Shown: piece by piece, positions 43,692 to 51,814 of the stretch
Position numbering within the stretch: the stretch's first letter is position 1
Layout of the letters: each line of letters opens with the position of its first letter
Position numbers and translations under genes: made by a program
Notes under the pieces: generated by a model
Seen by the model: the letters and a program-made list of their open reading frames with translations, nothing else
Database searches by the model: none
What the model was told of the DNA's origin: nothing
NCBI GenBank assembly: GCA_036725345.1
Contig: DAIMEJ010000012.1
Span: 30,794-94,793 of the forward strand
Length of the DNA: 64,000 bases
Reading direction: 5' to 3'
Source: JAPLJU01 sp036725345
Lineage (GTDB): Bacteria > Desulfobacterota > Syntrophia > Syntrophales > UBA2192

Positions 43692-45386
43692 ATGAAAGTC
43701 ATCATCGTTGGCGGAGTGGCCGGCGGTGCGTCCTGTGCGGCGCGCCTGCGCAGGCTGGACGAAAAGGCGGAAATCATCATGGTGGAACGCGGGCCCTATG
43801 TTTCCTATGCTAATTGCGGACTGCCCTATCACATCGGCGACGTGATCCCGAAAGAGTCGAGCCTCTTGGTTGCCAGTGAAAACACCTTCCGCTCCCAGTT
43901 TGCAATCGACGTGAGAACCCGTTGCGAGGCTGTTAGGATCTCGCCGGACAAGAAGACCGTGGACCTGCGCAATGTAGAGACGGGCGCCGTGACGACCGAG
44001 TCCTACGACAAGCTGGTCCTGTCCCCCGGGGCCGTCACATTCCGTCCGCCCCTGCCCGGCATCGACCTCCCGGGGATCTTCGAGGTCAGGACCGTGCCTG
44101 ACGCGAGGGTGATCCGCGAGTGGATCGAGCGAGGGTCGTTATTCCTCGCAGGGATGTACAAGTACTCGGGATACCAGGCCGTGAGGCCCAAGACGCGTGC
44201 GGTGGTCATCGGGGGCGGGTTCATAGGCCTCGAGACGGCGGAGAACCTCGTTCATCGAGGCTTCGACGTGACCCTCGTCGAGATGCTCGACCAGGTCCTG
44301 GCGCCGCTCGATCAGGAATTCGCGCGTATCGTCGAGGGGTACGTGGAACGGCATGGGATGCGCCTCGCGCTCAACGACGGGGTGGCCGGGTTCAAACAGG
44401 CCGCAAACGGCGCCATAGACGTGGAGACGAAATCCGGCAAGACCTACCCGGCGGATATCGTTATCCTCTCTCTCGGCGTGCGACCGGACACCGCGCTGGC
44501 AAAGGCGGCGGGCCTCGCGATCGGGGAGCGCGGGGGGATCCGCGTCGATGACCAGATGCGCACGAGCAACCCGGATATCTTCGCTGTCGGCGACGCCGTC
44601 GAGGTGAAGGACTTCGTCACCGGCCAGTGGAGCCTGATCGCCCTTGCCGGGCCGGCAAACCGGCAGGGCCGGATCGCGGCCGATGTCATCGCCGGGCGGG
44701 ATTCCCGCTTCCGCGGCACCCAGGGCACCTCGATCATCGGTCTCTTCGGCGCTACGGTGGCCTGGACGGGTGCCAGCGAGAAGACGCTCAAGCGGATCGG
44801 CGACAGCGATTACGAGAAGATCTACCTCTACCCGAATTCCCACGCGGGGTACTACCCCGGCGCGAGGCCGATCGCCATGAAAGTCCTCTTCCGGAAGTCC
44901 GGCGGGCGCCTCCTCGGCGCGCAGGCGCTCGGCGAGGACAACGTAGACAAGCGCATCAGTGCGCTCGCCATGGCAATCCAGATGGGCGCGACGATCTACG
45001 ACCTCGAGGAGGCGGAGCTGTGCTACGCCCCTCAGTTCGGCAGCGCGAAGGACCCCGTCAACTTCGCCGGGATGATCGCGGGCGGTGTCCTGCGCGGCGA
45101 CATGCCGATTCGTCACTGGGATTCCGGCGGGGACGGGTTTCTCCTCGACGTGCGCGAACCCGTGGAACTGGCCGTGGAGCAGGTGCCGGGGGCGGTCAAC
45201 ATCCCACTGGGGCAGCTCCGGGGGCGTCTCGGCGACCTCCCCCGCGACCGGGAGATCCTGGTCATCTGCCGCTCCGGCCAGCGCGCCTACTACGCGATGC
45301 GAATGTTGCTGCAGAAAGGGTTCAACGCGCGAAACCTATCCGGGGGCATGCTGTCGCGGTACCACGCGCTCCTGCTGGAGAATTGA
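43692..45386 (+). CDS. CoA-disulfide-reductase-like flavoprotein with C-terminal rhodanese domain
   Basis: A 564-residue pyridine-nucleotide disulfide oxidoreductase. FAD motif VIIVGGVAGGASCAARLRR; redox cysteine in YVSYANCGLPYHIG (about residue 43); NAD(P)H-binding VVIGGGFIGLETAENL; second FAD motif NPDIFAVGDAVEV. The last 100 residues are a rhodanese domain with active site ICRSGQRAYYAM. Such fusions reduce CoA disulfide, CoA persulfide or polysulfide. AAAGGAGACGG before the ATG 43692. It lies between the cytochrome and an exported rhodanese, forming a sulfur/thiol redox group. Confidence 0.93.
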   Translation: MKVIIVGGVAGGASCAARLRRLDEKAEIIMVERGPYVSYANCGLPYHIGDVIPKESSLLVASENTFRSQFAIDVRTRCEAVRISPDKKTVDLRNVETGAVTTESYDKLVLSPGAVTFRPPLPGIDLPGIFEVRTVPDARVIREWIERGSLFLAGMYKYSGYQAVRPKTRAVVIGGGFIGLETAENLVHRGFDVTLVEMLDQVLAPLDQEFARIVEGYVERHGMRLALNDGVAGFKQAANGAIDVETKSGKTYPADIVILSLGVRPDTALAKAAGLAIGERGGIRVDDQMRTSNPDIFAVGDAVEVKDFVTGQWSLIALAGPANRQGRIAADVIAGRDSRFRGTQGTSIIGLFGATVAWTGASEKTLKRIGDSDYEKIYLYPNSHAGYYPGARPIAMKVLFRKSGGRLLGAQALGEDNVDKRISALAMAIQMGATIYDLEEAELCYAPQFGSAKDPVNFAGMIAGGVLRGDMPIRHWDSGGDGFLLDVREPVELAVEQVPGAVNIPLGQLRGRLGDLPRDREILVICRSGQRAYYAMRMLLQKGFNARNLSGGMLSRYHALLLEN

Positions 45387-45473
45387 AAAAAGGGCAACTG
45401 AGCGGCTGCGGATGGAAAGATGCCGCTAGCACGTGATCCGCGGTGGCGATATATCGCGGCAGGGAGATCGGCA

Positions 45474-46027
45474 GTGAGCGGTCCGGGCACGGAAAAAAGG
45501 AATTGGAAGGAAAAAATATTCCACGAGGTGACCGAGTACTGGATCAACGTCATCTATTTGACCCTCGTGTTCGCCGCTTTCACGCAGTACCGGCGATTCG
45601 TTCTTGCCGCCCACGACATCACCTACACGAATTACTGGGTGGCCGTGATCGAAGCTCTGATTCTAGCCAAAGTCATCATGATCGGAGCGGTGTTCCGCCT
45701 GGGTCGCGGCCTTGAAGACAAGCCCCTGATTTTCCCAACCTTTTACAAGACGGTCATCTTCACGATCTTTGTTGGAGCTTTTACCCTCATCGAGAATGCG
45801 GTCAAGGGTCTCTGGAAAGGGATCGGGCTCATGGGGGGCTCACTGCGTTTTTCGAAAAAGGCACCCATGAACTGCTAGCCAATTCGCTGGTCGTGTTCGC
45901 GTCTTTTATACCTTTCTTTGCATTCAAGGAGTTGCAACGGGTGTACGGAGTGGACAAGATCAGGGCACTCTTTTTCTGGAGAAGGACGCCGGAATCGGTT
46001 GATGTGGGGGAGAGGGAGGCCATGTAA
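45474..46027 (+). pseudogene. Membrane protein gene with a one-base frameshift
   Basis: About four hydrophobic helices in two frames. The first frame starts at GTG 45474 (GGGAGA upstream) and reads to LMGG, after which it runs on to a false stop at 45878. The second frame continues naturally as LTAFFEKGTHELLANSLVVF and ends ...SVDVGEREAM at 46027. The break falls in a run of six G at about 45833-45838; seven would restore one protein of about 184 residues. This is either a real inactivating or phase-variable deletion or a sequencing undercall. Function of the intact protein is not known to me. Confidence 0.75.
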
Positions 46028-46133
46028 AACCGCCGTGGCGCACCGTGAATCGGAATACAACGTAACACCGAGAGGCGGCTATATCAGGGACCTGTCAGAT
46101 ATCGGACAACAATCAAATAAGAAGGAGTAACGA

Positions 46134-46217
46134 ATGGCTACCATGACAATCAAAGGGAAGAAAATGAAGTCGGTGGAAGTGGACTGGAAAGAGTTTTACT
46201 ACACCAAGCCAATTTGA
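46134..46217 (+). CDS. Very small protein (27 residues)
   Basis: A short frame with a strong ribosome site (GAAGGAGTAACG) reading MATMTIKGKKMKSVEVD then WKEFYYTKPI. It is basic with an aromatic end and has no hydrophobic segment. Its stop lies 14 bp before the exported rhodanese start, so it is likely translated on the same transcript. It could be a real micro-protein or a leader peptide. Confidence 0.5.
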   Translation: MATMTIKGKKMKSVEVDWKEFYYTKPI

Positions 46218-46231
46218 AGGAGGATCTCATC

Positions 46232-46756
46232 ATGAAAAAGACATTGCGTTGCTGTCTTGTAGTGTTCGCCATACTGATTGCTTACACGAATACCTATGCG
46301 GCACCGACAGACGAAGAGAAGAAGGTGTTTGCGGAGCTTTCCGCACTCATTCCGAAGGACCGTATCGTGACCGTTGATGCCCTATACAAGACGTGGCAGG
46401 AGGTCCAGGATAAGAAGAGCAAGGCCGTTATTCTCGACGTCCGCACCTACGAGGAATTCGATAATGGGCACCTTCTTGGATCGAACAACATCGACTCGGG
46501 CCATCCCTATATGGTGCCAACGACCTGGCCGGACGCGAATACGGAGATTTGGGTGTTCTGTCGGACCAAGCATCGAGCAACGTACTTCAGTTCCTTCCTG
46601 TACCGTTATGGTTACAAGAACGTGTACGTTGTCGATGGCGGCTTCGCTGCATGGGCGGAGAAAGGATACCCTCTTTACAGCAATTATCTCGGCGAAATCA
46701 AAGTCGTTAAATACAACAAGGATCTCAAGGAGGAGTACCAGGTACGCCAACGCTGA
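46232..46756 (+). CDS. Exported rhodanese-like protein
   Basis: A 174-residue periplasmic rhodanese. Signal peptide LRCCLVVFAILIAYTNTYA; single rhodanese domain with ILDVRTYEEFDNGHLLGSNNI and the active-site loop VFCRTKHRATYFSSFL (Cys present), then VVDGGFAAWAEKGYPL. It may move sulfane sulfur or sense redox state in the periplasm. GAAGGAGG before the ATG. Third gene with a rhodanese or thiol redox theme in this stretch. Confidence 0.88.
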   Translation: MKKTLRCCLVVFAILIAYTNTYAAPTDEEKKVFAELSALIPKDRIVTVDALYKTWQEVQDKKSKAVILDVRTYEEFDNGHLLGSNNIDSGHPYMVPTTWPDANTEIWVFCRTKHRATYFSSFLYRYGYKNVYVVDGGFAAWAEKGYPLYSNYLGEIKVVKYNKDLKEEYQVRQR

Positions 46757-46782
46757 GGGGATTTTCACATGTCCGGCGTCCG

Positions 46783-46941
46783 ATGTTCAGACATGCTCCA
46801 CCGGGCGTCGTTGTGCGAGGAGCGAGCAGACGTCAAACCATGGCGCAACGGCAGGCATCGGCCCAGCAGAGCGCGGGCCGGCAGGATTACCTGAAGGCAC
46901 GGGGCGCCTGCCTGAAGGTTAAGGGCTACTCGGTGAAATAG
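46783..46941 (+). pseudogene. Short frame resembling a protein C-terminus
   Basis: A frame of 52 codons whose end (GRQDYLKARGACLKVKGYSVK) resembles the tail of small glycine-zipper type envelope proteins that end in a 'YxxARxACLxxRGYxV' pattern. The upstream part has no signal peptide or glycine zipper and no ribosome site is seen. It looks like the tail of a lost gene. Low certainty. Confidence 0.3.
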
Positions 46942-47010
46942 GAACCAACTCGAAAAGAAGAACGTAAAGGAAACCCAGTTCGAGGCATGCGAAAGGGAGT
47001 AAAGATAATC

Positions 47011-48102
47011 ATGAAACCGAGAGTTGCGATCGCCTGTCAGGGAGGAGGCAGCCAGACGGCCTTCACGGCCGGCGTGCTGAAAGCCCTGTTCGAGAACAGG
47101 ATTCACGACCGCTTCAACATCGTCAGCTTGAGTGGTACTTCAGGGGGAGCCATTTGCGCCTTTCTCATCTGGTACGCCCTGAGAAAAGGCGATGATTGCG
47201 TCTGGAAACGGCTGGTTGACTTCTGGGAGGACAATACCGCCCAGACCCCTCAAGAGCGTTTTTTTAACGACTCGGTCATCAAGGCGCTGGAAATGGCCAG
47301 CAAGGGATTGATTCCCCAGTTCAGTTTGAGCCCTTATTCCTCTCTGGTCAAAGCCTGGTTTTCCGGTGCCACACGGAGCTTGCGGCGTCGCTATTGCGAC
47401 TTCAATGAACTTCTGGAAGCCCACATTGATTTTTCGGAGGTAGCGGCATGGGGTGCCCGGCCGGAGCCGCCGGTCCTGATCATCGGCGCCTGCAACATCC
47501 TCAGCGGACGACTGCATAAATTCAGCTCCTATCGGGAACCGATGAGAATCGAACACCTCCTCGCCTCTGCCTGCGTCCCCAGTATCTTCCCGGCCGTGAC
47601 CCTTGAAACGATGGCCTATTGGGACGGTCTTTTTTCCGACAACCCGCCCATCGAGGATATGCTCAAGCGACATTCGGTCGGCATTAAGAATATTGCCGAG
47701 GAAATCTGGGTCATCAAGATCAACCCGACGACGTGTGAAAAGATTCCCACGGCACCGTCGGAGATTGCCGACCGCCGCAATGAACTGGAAGGGAATGTAT
47801 CTCTGTTTCAGAGCCTTCGCGAAGTCGATAATCTCAACCTGATGTTTTCGCGGGAGGCGTTCAGGAAAGAATTCCTCGACGAAGTGGACATCAAAGAACC
47901 CATCAGAATCCCTAAATTGTTTCCGGAAGATCCGGACCAACCGTACCACATTCCCATGATCGACATGTCCGAGGAGTTGGCAAGAAGCCTGACCTATGAA
48001 AGCAAATTGGATCGCTCTCCGGAGAACATCAGTCGGCTCATTCTGGATGGCGAGAAACAGGGACAGAAGTTCATCGAAGCCAGACTCAGGCAAATGCGAT
48101 GA
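47011..48102 (+). CDS. Patatin-like phospholipase (cytosolic)
   Basis: A 363-residue lipid acyl hydrolase. The oxyanion-hole motif CQGGGSQTAFTAGVLKAL is near residue 10, the nucleophile elbow is SGTSGGAICAF (GxSxG, about residue 48) and the catalytic dyad Asp is in YWDGLFSDNPP. No signal peptide or lipobox, unlike the patatin at 48799. The start is ATG 47011 with GGGAG upstream at a long spacing; an ATG eight codons earlier (46987) is also possible. It ends 88 bp before tandem-palindrome promoter copy 3. Confidence 0.9.
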   Translation: MKPRVAIACQGGGSQTAFTAGVLKALFENRIHDRFNIVSLSGTSGGAICAFLIWYALRKGDDCVWKRLVDFWEDNTAQTPQERFFNDSVIKALEMASKGLIPQFSLSPYSSLVKAWFSGATRSLRRRYCDFNELLEAHIDFSEVAAWGARPEPPVLIIGACNILSGRLHKFSSYREPMRIEHLLASACVPSIFPAVTLETMAYWDGLFSDNPPIEDMLKRHSVGIKNIAEEIWVIKINPTTCEKIPTAPSEIADRRNELEGNVSLFQSLREVDNLNLMFSREAFRKEFLDEVDIKEPIRIPKLFPEDPDQPYHIPMIDMSEELARSLTYESKLDRSPENISRLILDGEKQGQKFIEARLRQMR

Positions 48103-48189
48103 TGCCTGATCAAATCCGGGGATCGCCCAGCCATGTCCCGGTCTTTGAATATTGAATGATCCATAAACGATATGCACCGCTGCCCGGCT

Positions 48190-48254
48190 GGACCAAAGTC
48201 CAGTTCAGATAGGACCAAGGTCCCATTTACCAACGGATTGGAATGATGTACGAA
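48190..48254 (+). promoter_or_regulatory. Tandem-palindrome promoter, copy 3
   Basis: GGACCAAAGTCC at 48190-48201 and GGACCAAGGTCC at 48212-48223, TTTACC at 48226-48231, 17 bases ending TG, TACGAA at 48249-48254. Drives orphan paralogue 2. Confidence 0.78.
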
Positions 48255-48293
48255 TCCTTCCATGAAACGAAACATCCGTCAGGAGGGAAGCAA

Positions 48294-48605
48294 ATGAAAA
48301 GTTATAAAGTCGAGAGTCTCGAAGATGTAGGGGCCGTTCTCTACGGCATAGTGGTGAGATATGACAAGACCGGCTTTGCCGAAGCTCGTCTGGTTCCAAA
48401 GGACCTGAAGGCCGCCCGCCACATTGTCGATGGGTTCCTCAATTATGTCAGAGGCCGACATGAACGGCGAAAGATTCTTTTCAACCGCCTCAGCCTCGTA
48501 TTTGAGAGAGGCCGGGGTGATCAGATCGGGTCGTTCATCCTCGGCATGGGGAAGCCACCGGTCAGGAGTAAAAAGCCTTCACCCCGGAAAGCGGCGTCGA
48601 AATAG
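48294..48605 (+). CDS. Orphan small protein, MKSYKV family, paralogue 2
   Basis: 103 residues, nearly identical to paralogue 3 at 53031 and clearly related to paralogue 1 at 11519. AGGAGGGAAGCAA precedes the ATG, and the same leader is kept in paralogue 3. Conserved blocks as in paralogue 1; the basic tail is shorter (RSKKPSPRKAASK). It lies behind the tandem-palindrome promoter and ahead of a hairpin (48726) and a patatin lipoprotein. No known domain. Confidence 0.87.
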   Translation: MKSYKVESLEDVGAVLYGIVVRYDKTGFAEARLVPKDLKAARHIVDGFLNYVRGRHERRKILFNRLSLVFERGRGDQIGSFILGMGKPPVRSKKPSPRKAASK

Positions 48606-48725
48606 AAGGAGCTCCCTGCACAGGCAGCAAAGTCGGCGCGGATGCTTTGGCCAGGCCCTTCCAGATGGCTAAAGCACCGGAATGTTGCATGAGACTGACT
48701 CTCTTCCGGAGAAGGTGACCGTGTC

Positions 48726-48772
48726 GAATCATGAAACGCACGGTCATTTCTAACCCCGCCTTTCGATGATTC
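48726..48772 (+). terminator. Decayed hairpin after orphan paralogue 2
   Basis: Outer arms GAATCAT / ATGATTC, with an inner part around GGTCATTTCTAACCCCGC that matches the intact hairpin at 53448. Pairing is imperfect, so it may terminate weakly and let transcription pass into the patatin gene. Confidence 0.4.
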
Positions 48773-48798
48773 CCATCTGCGATGTAAAGGGGCACTGC

Positions 48799-50136
48799 AT
48801 GAAGAAGAAGATATGGAGATGGTCTGTGGTCCCGCTGTTTCTTGTCATGGCGGCAGGATGCGCACACTGGCCCGAAACGCCGCGGCTTGAGCAGGTCGGC
48901 GCACCCGGCTACCGCCCCGTTGTGAACCGCCCCGGCCAGTCCGACGATTGGATGGTGTTTCTCGCCATCTCCGGCGGCGGCATCCGTGCAGCGGCGCTTG
49001 GCTACGGCGTCCTCGAGGAACTGCGCCGCACCGAGATAACGGTGAATGGCGTCAAACACCGCCTCCTCGACGAGGTGGACATGATCTCGGCGGTCTCGGG
49101 CGGCACGTTCCCCGCCACGTATTACGCCCTCCGCGGCGAGAATACGTTCGAGGAGTTCGAGGAGCGGGTGCTGTCGCGCAACTTCGAGATGGAGCTGGCG
49201 AAACGCATCCTCCTGAACCCGGTCAACTGGTTCCGGCTCCCGTCCGGGACCTTCGGAAAGTCGGATCTCTTCGCCGAGCTCTACGACGAGACGGTTTTCG
49301 ACCATGCGACCTTCGGCGACCTGCAGAAGGCCAACGGGCCCTACATGATCATCAACGGCACCGATGTCACCAGCGGCGCCCGGTTCAGCTTTACGCAGGA
49401 CCAGTTCGATGCGATCTGCGGCGATCTGTCACGGGTGACACTGGGGCGTGCCGTCGCCACCTCGACGGCGCTGCCGCCGCTGCTCACGCCGATCACATTC
49501 GAGAACCGCGGTGGAACCTGCGGCAGAATGGCGCCGGCCTGGCAGGCCGCTGCCGGCGAGTCCGAGACGCCGGGCCGGGCCCTGCACCGCGCCCTTGCGC
49601 TGCAGGCGTATGAGGACCCGGCTCGCCCCTACGTTCACGCCTTCGATGGCGGTCTCTCGGAGAATCTCGGCCTGAGCGAGGTGATCAGGGCTTTCGAAAT
49701 TATGAAGGTCGACCCGGGTGAAACGGTACTGCCCGGGCTTCGCCGGGCCCGAAAGCTGGTGGTCATCGCCGTGAATGCGCTGCGCTTCCCCGAGGTGGAC
49801 TGGGACCGCTCTCCTACGCCTCCGGACAAAGACATACTGACGGACCAGATGTGGTCGATCCCGGTCGATCGGATCACCCTCGATGCGGTGGAGCAGGTGA
49901 ACGAGAAACTGGCCGCCTGGCAGACCGGCGGTCCGGACCGGCGCGCATATTTCGCGCTCGTCACCTTCGACAACCTGAAGGACCCGGCCGAACGCCTCTA
50001 TTTCAAGCAGGTGAAGACCAGACTGACACTGCCCAGTGAGCAGGTGGACCGGCTGCGCGAGGTTGGCGGCAGGCTCCTTCGCGAGGCACCCACCTTCAAG
50101 AGGCTGCTCGCTGACCTTCAAAAGGAAGGAAAGTAG
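48799..50136 (+). CDS. Patatin-like lipoprotein
   Basis: A 445-residue envelope lipoprotein. Signal WRWSVVPLFLVMAAGC has a lipobox with Cys near residue 21. Patatin domain: oxyanion motif SGGGIRAAALGYG, nucleophile elbow ISAVSGGTFPA and the Asp in HAFDGGLSENLGL. Probably a phospholipase or lysophospholipase anchored facing the periplasm. A weak ribosome site AAGGGG precedes the ATG. It follows orphan paralogue 2 by 190 bp. A truncated copy of its first 60 residues exists at 53514, and a gene at the window end has a similar signal peptide. Confidence 0.9.
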   Translation: MKKKIWRWSVVPLFLVMAAGCAHWPETPRLEQVGAPGYRPVVNRPGQSDDWMVFLAISGGGIRAAALGYGVLEELRRTEITVNGVKHRLLDEVDMISAVSGGTFPATYYALRGENTFEEFEERVLSRNFEMELAKRILLNPVNWFRLPSGTFGKSDLFAELYDETVFDHATFGDLQKANGPYMIINGTDVTSGARFSFTQDQFDAICGDLSRVTLGRAVATSTALPPLLTPITFENRGGTCGRMAPAWQAAAGESETPGRALHRALALQAYEDPARPYVHAFDGGLSENLGLSEVIRAFEIMKVDPGETVLPGLRRARKLVVIAVNALRFPEVDWDRSPTPPDKDILTDQMWSIPVDRITLDAVEQVNEKLAAWQTGGPDRRAYFALVTFDNLKDPAERLYFKQVKTRLTLPSEQVDRLREVGGRLLREAPTFKRLLADLQKEGK

Positions 50137-50203
50137 CGCGCGAGGGATGTTGGGATGATCCTGCTCAAGATCTCGGAGGGATCTTCGTGACGGGCAACCT
50201 GCT

Positions 50204-50268
50204 GGACTAAAGTCCAGTGCGACTAGGACCAAGGTCCAATTTACCTTCAGCATCGGATGGTGTATCAA
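50204..50268 (+). promoter_or_regulatory. Tandem-palindrome promoter, copy 4
   Basis: GGACTAAAGTCC at 50204-50215 and GGACCAAGGTCC at 50226-50237, TTTACC at 50240-50245, 17 bases ending TG, TATCAA at 50263-50268. Drives the small lipoproteins at 50308 and 50486. Confidence 0.78.
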
Positions 50269-50307
50269 AACATCATTGAAAGGCTTGCCGTCAAGGGAGG
50301 TGCTAAC

Positions 50308-50454
50308 ATGAACAAGATTGTAGCCTTTTTGCTCTCTATTCTTTTCGCCCTTTCAGTCATGAGTTGTGCCACGAACGGGGACCGCGATCAATGGTACATA
50401 GATCAACATCCCGGTTACAAGTTGCCTGCGCCGGGATCCTACGAGATGCCATAA
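50308..50454 (+). CDS. Small lipoprotein (48 residues)
   Basis: Lipobox peptide: hydrophobic FLLSILFALSVMSC then ATNGDRDQWYIDQHPGY and a proline-rich end. AAGGGAGG precedes the ATG. The mature protein is only about 30 residues. It is paralogous to the next gene (shared SCAT/GCAT after the signal, DRxQ, then a PPAG/PAPG motif). It sits right behind tandem-palindrome promoter copy 4. Confidence 0.75.
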   Translation: MNKIVAFLLSILFALSVMSCATNGDRDQWYIDQHPGYKLPAPGSYEMP

Positions 50455-50485
50455 CGTCTTCACGACGGAAGAAGGGGACAATAAA

Positions 50486-50668
50486 ATGAAAAAGATTGAG
50501 ATTCTCTTGCTTTCGGTCCTTTGCGCAATTTTTATCATGGGTTGTGCCACGACAGTGGACAGACACCAATCGTTCTGCGAACAATCTGATATTTTCTCAA
50601 TACCCCCTGCGGGGTACGATTCGGGTTGGCGTCCAGCCTTAACGGCAGAACGCGCGGCATCGCATTGA
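50486..50668 (+). CDS. Small lipoprotein (60 residues), paralogue of the preceding gene
   Basis: Signal LLLSVLCAIFIMGC with lipobox Cys; mature part ATTVDRHQSFCEQSDIFSIPPAGYDSG with one further cysteine. AAGGGG lies ahead of the ATG. It starts 31 bp after the previous gene, so both share a transcript. No function known. Confidence 0.7.
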   Translation: MKKIEILLLSVLCAIFIMGCATTVDRHQSFCEQSDIFSIPPAGYDSGWRPALTAERAASH

Positions 50669-50761
50669 TTAAATAAAAGAACGCGGTGGTCGCTAGCCCT
50701 TGAAACTTTACCTTCCTCTCTTTCCGGTTTAGTTACTTTAAAACTGTAAATAGGAGGTACC

Positions 50762-51205
50762 ATGAAAAAGATATTATCGATACTGAGTAAAAACGGAAAA
50801 TTTATAGGTTCTATCGATCTTAAATGGTTCAAAAAAATGGGATATTTGCTTCGTGCAACTGACGGTAGCATCGTCATAGACGAGTTCATACCGAATACGG
50901 ATATGCAACTGGTTATCGATCGTGCAGTTGATGAGGTTCTCCATCAAGGCATCATGTCATTTGCCTTTGCCGAATCGCAACATGATCCAGAGATAACTGT
51001 CAGGATGTGGGTGCGGAAATTGAATATTAAGCAGGAAGGTATATGCATATGGTTGCAGATTCAACTTCACGAACATGAAAAACCTGCTGCAGAAGAATAT
51101 CAAAATTTCAGATTGTATCGTTATGATTCAGACGCAAAAAAATTTTCTATTACCAAAGAAAATATGACGGAGGATGATGTCGCTAAGTGGAAGCCCCTAA
51201 ATTAG
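50762..51205 (+). CDS. Hypothetical cytosolic protein
   Basis: A 147-residue protein with an excellent ribosome site (TAGGAGGTACC). No signal peptide, membrane helix or known motif; alpha/beta pattern, e.g. GSIDLKWFKKMGYLLRATDG and GICIWLQIQLHEHE. It is clearly lower in G+C than its neighbours, suggesting recent acquisition. It is 93 bp downstream of the small lipoproteins and could be read from their promoter. The following 51206-51408 shows no gene. Confidence 0.7.
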   Translation: MKKILSILSKNGKFIGSIDLKWFKKMGYLLRATDGSIVIDEFIPNTDMQLVIDRAVDEVLHQGIMSFAFAESQHDPEITVRMWVRKLNIKQEGICIWLQIQLHEHEKPAAEEYQNFRLYRYDSDAKKFSITKENMTEDDVAKWKPLN

Positions 51206-51408
51206 AATGGTTCGTGGTGCGCTGATAGAAGGCAGTCAAGGGGGTACCGAACGTGGAACAGTCATTGGTGATCGGTTGTGGGGGGCCTGCCTCTTAAGGG
51301 TGAGTGAGAATACCAGGGCCGGTTCTGAAAGTTGATCCTTAAACCTTTCTTTGACATGCCGATCCTGACGCCCCGCTGTATTGCCTGATAGGCTCAAAAA
51401 AAATAGAT

Positions 51409-51639
51409 TTGGAGAGTCTGATAGCCGACCGAAAACCTTCTTTATGTATAGTTCTTCTGGCGCTGACGTTGCTTCTCACCTCCCGCCCATCGACGACAAT
51501 CAGCGATACCTGGAAGGACCGTCAGTTCCAAGGGGTCGCTTTCAAGAAGATCATGGTTACCGGCTTCACGAAGCGGCCTGACATCCGCCAGCGCGGAGAA
51601 GGCGAGTTCGCCGGCCAGCTTCCATTCCTTACCTTCTGA
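51409..51639 (+). pseudogene. Truncated lipoprotein gene with lost lipobox cysteine
   Basis: The frame reads a hydrophobic signal (LCIVLLALTLLLTSR), then PSTTISDTWKDRQFQGVAFKKIMVTGFTKRPDIRQ. This matches the start of a common lipoprotein type with 'LLxSCSSTTxxxTWKDPxYxGxPFKKxLVxGxxKxPxxR'. The position where Cys is expected is Arg (CGC, one base from TGC). After about 70 residues the frame ends in PFLTF and stop, missing most of the domain. Start would be a TTG. Read as a decayed remnant. Confidence 0.6.
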
Positions 51640-51670
51640 TCCCCCTCATTTTGCCACTTTGACCCATACT

Positions 51671-51735
51671 GGACTTAAGTCCAGTATGGCTAGGACCAAG
51701 GTCCAATTTACCTTCAGCATCAGAAGATGTATGTA
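51671..51735 (+). promoter_or_regulatory. Tandem-palindrome promoter, copy 5
   Basis: GGACTTAAGTCC (a perfect palindrome) at 51671-51682 and GGACCAAGGTCC at 51693-51704, TTTACC at 51707-51712, 17 bases ending TG, TATGTA at 51730-51735. Drives the D-lactate dehydrogenase gene. Confidence 0.78.
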
Positions 51736-51814
51736 ATCTCAAAAGGATAAAAGATTTTTCACAGGATTTTTCAGGCGGCATAATCAATCGTACCCCGTCG
51801 ATTGGAGGACTTCA

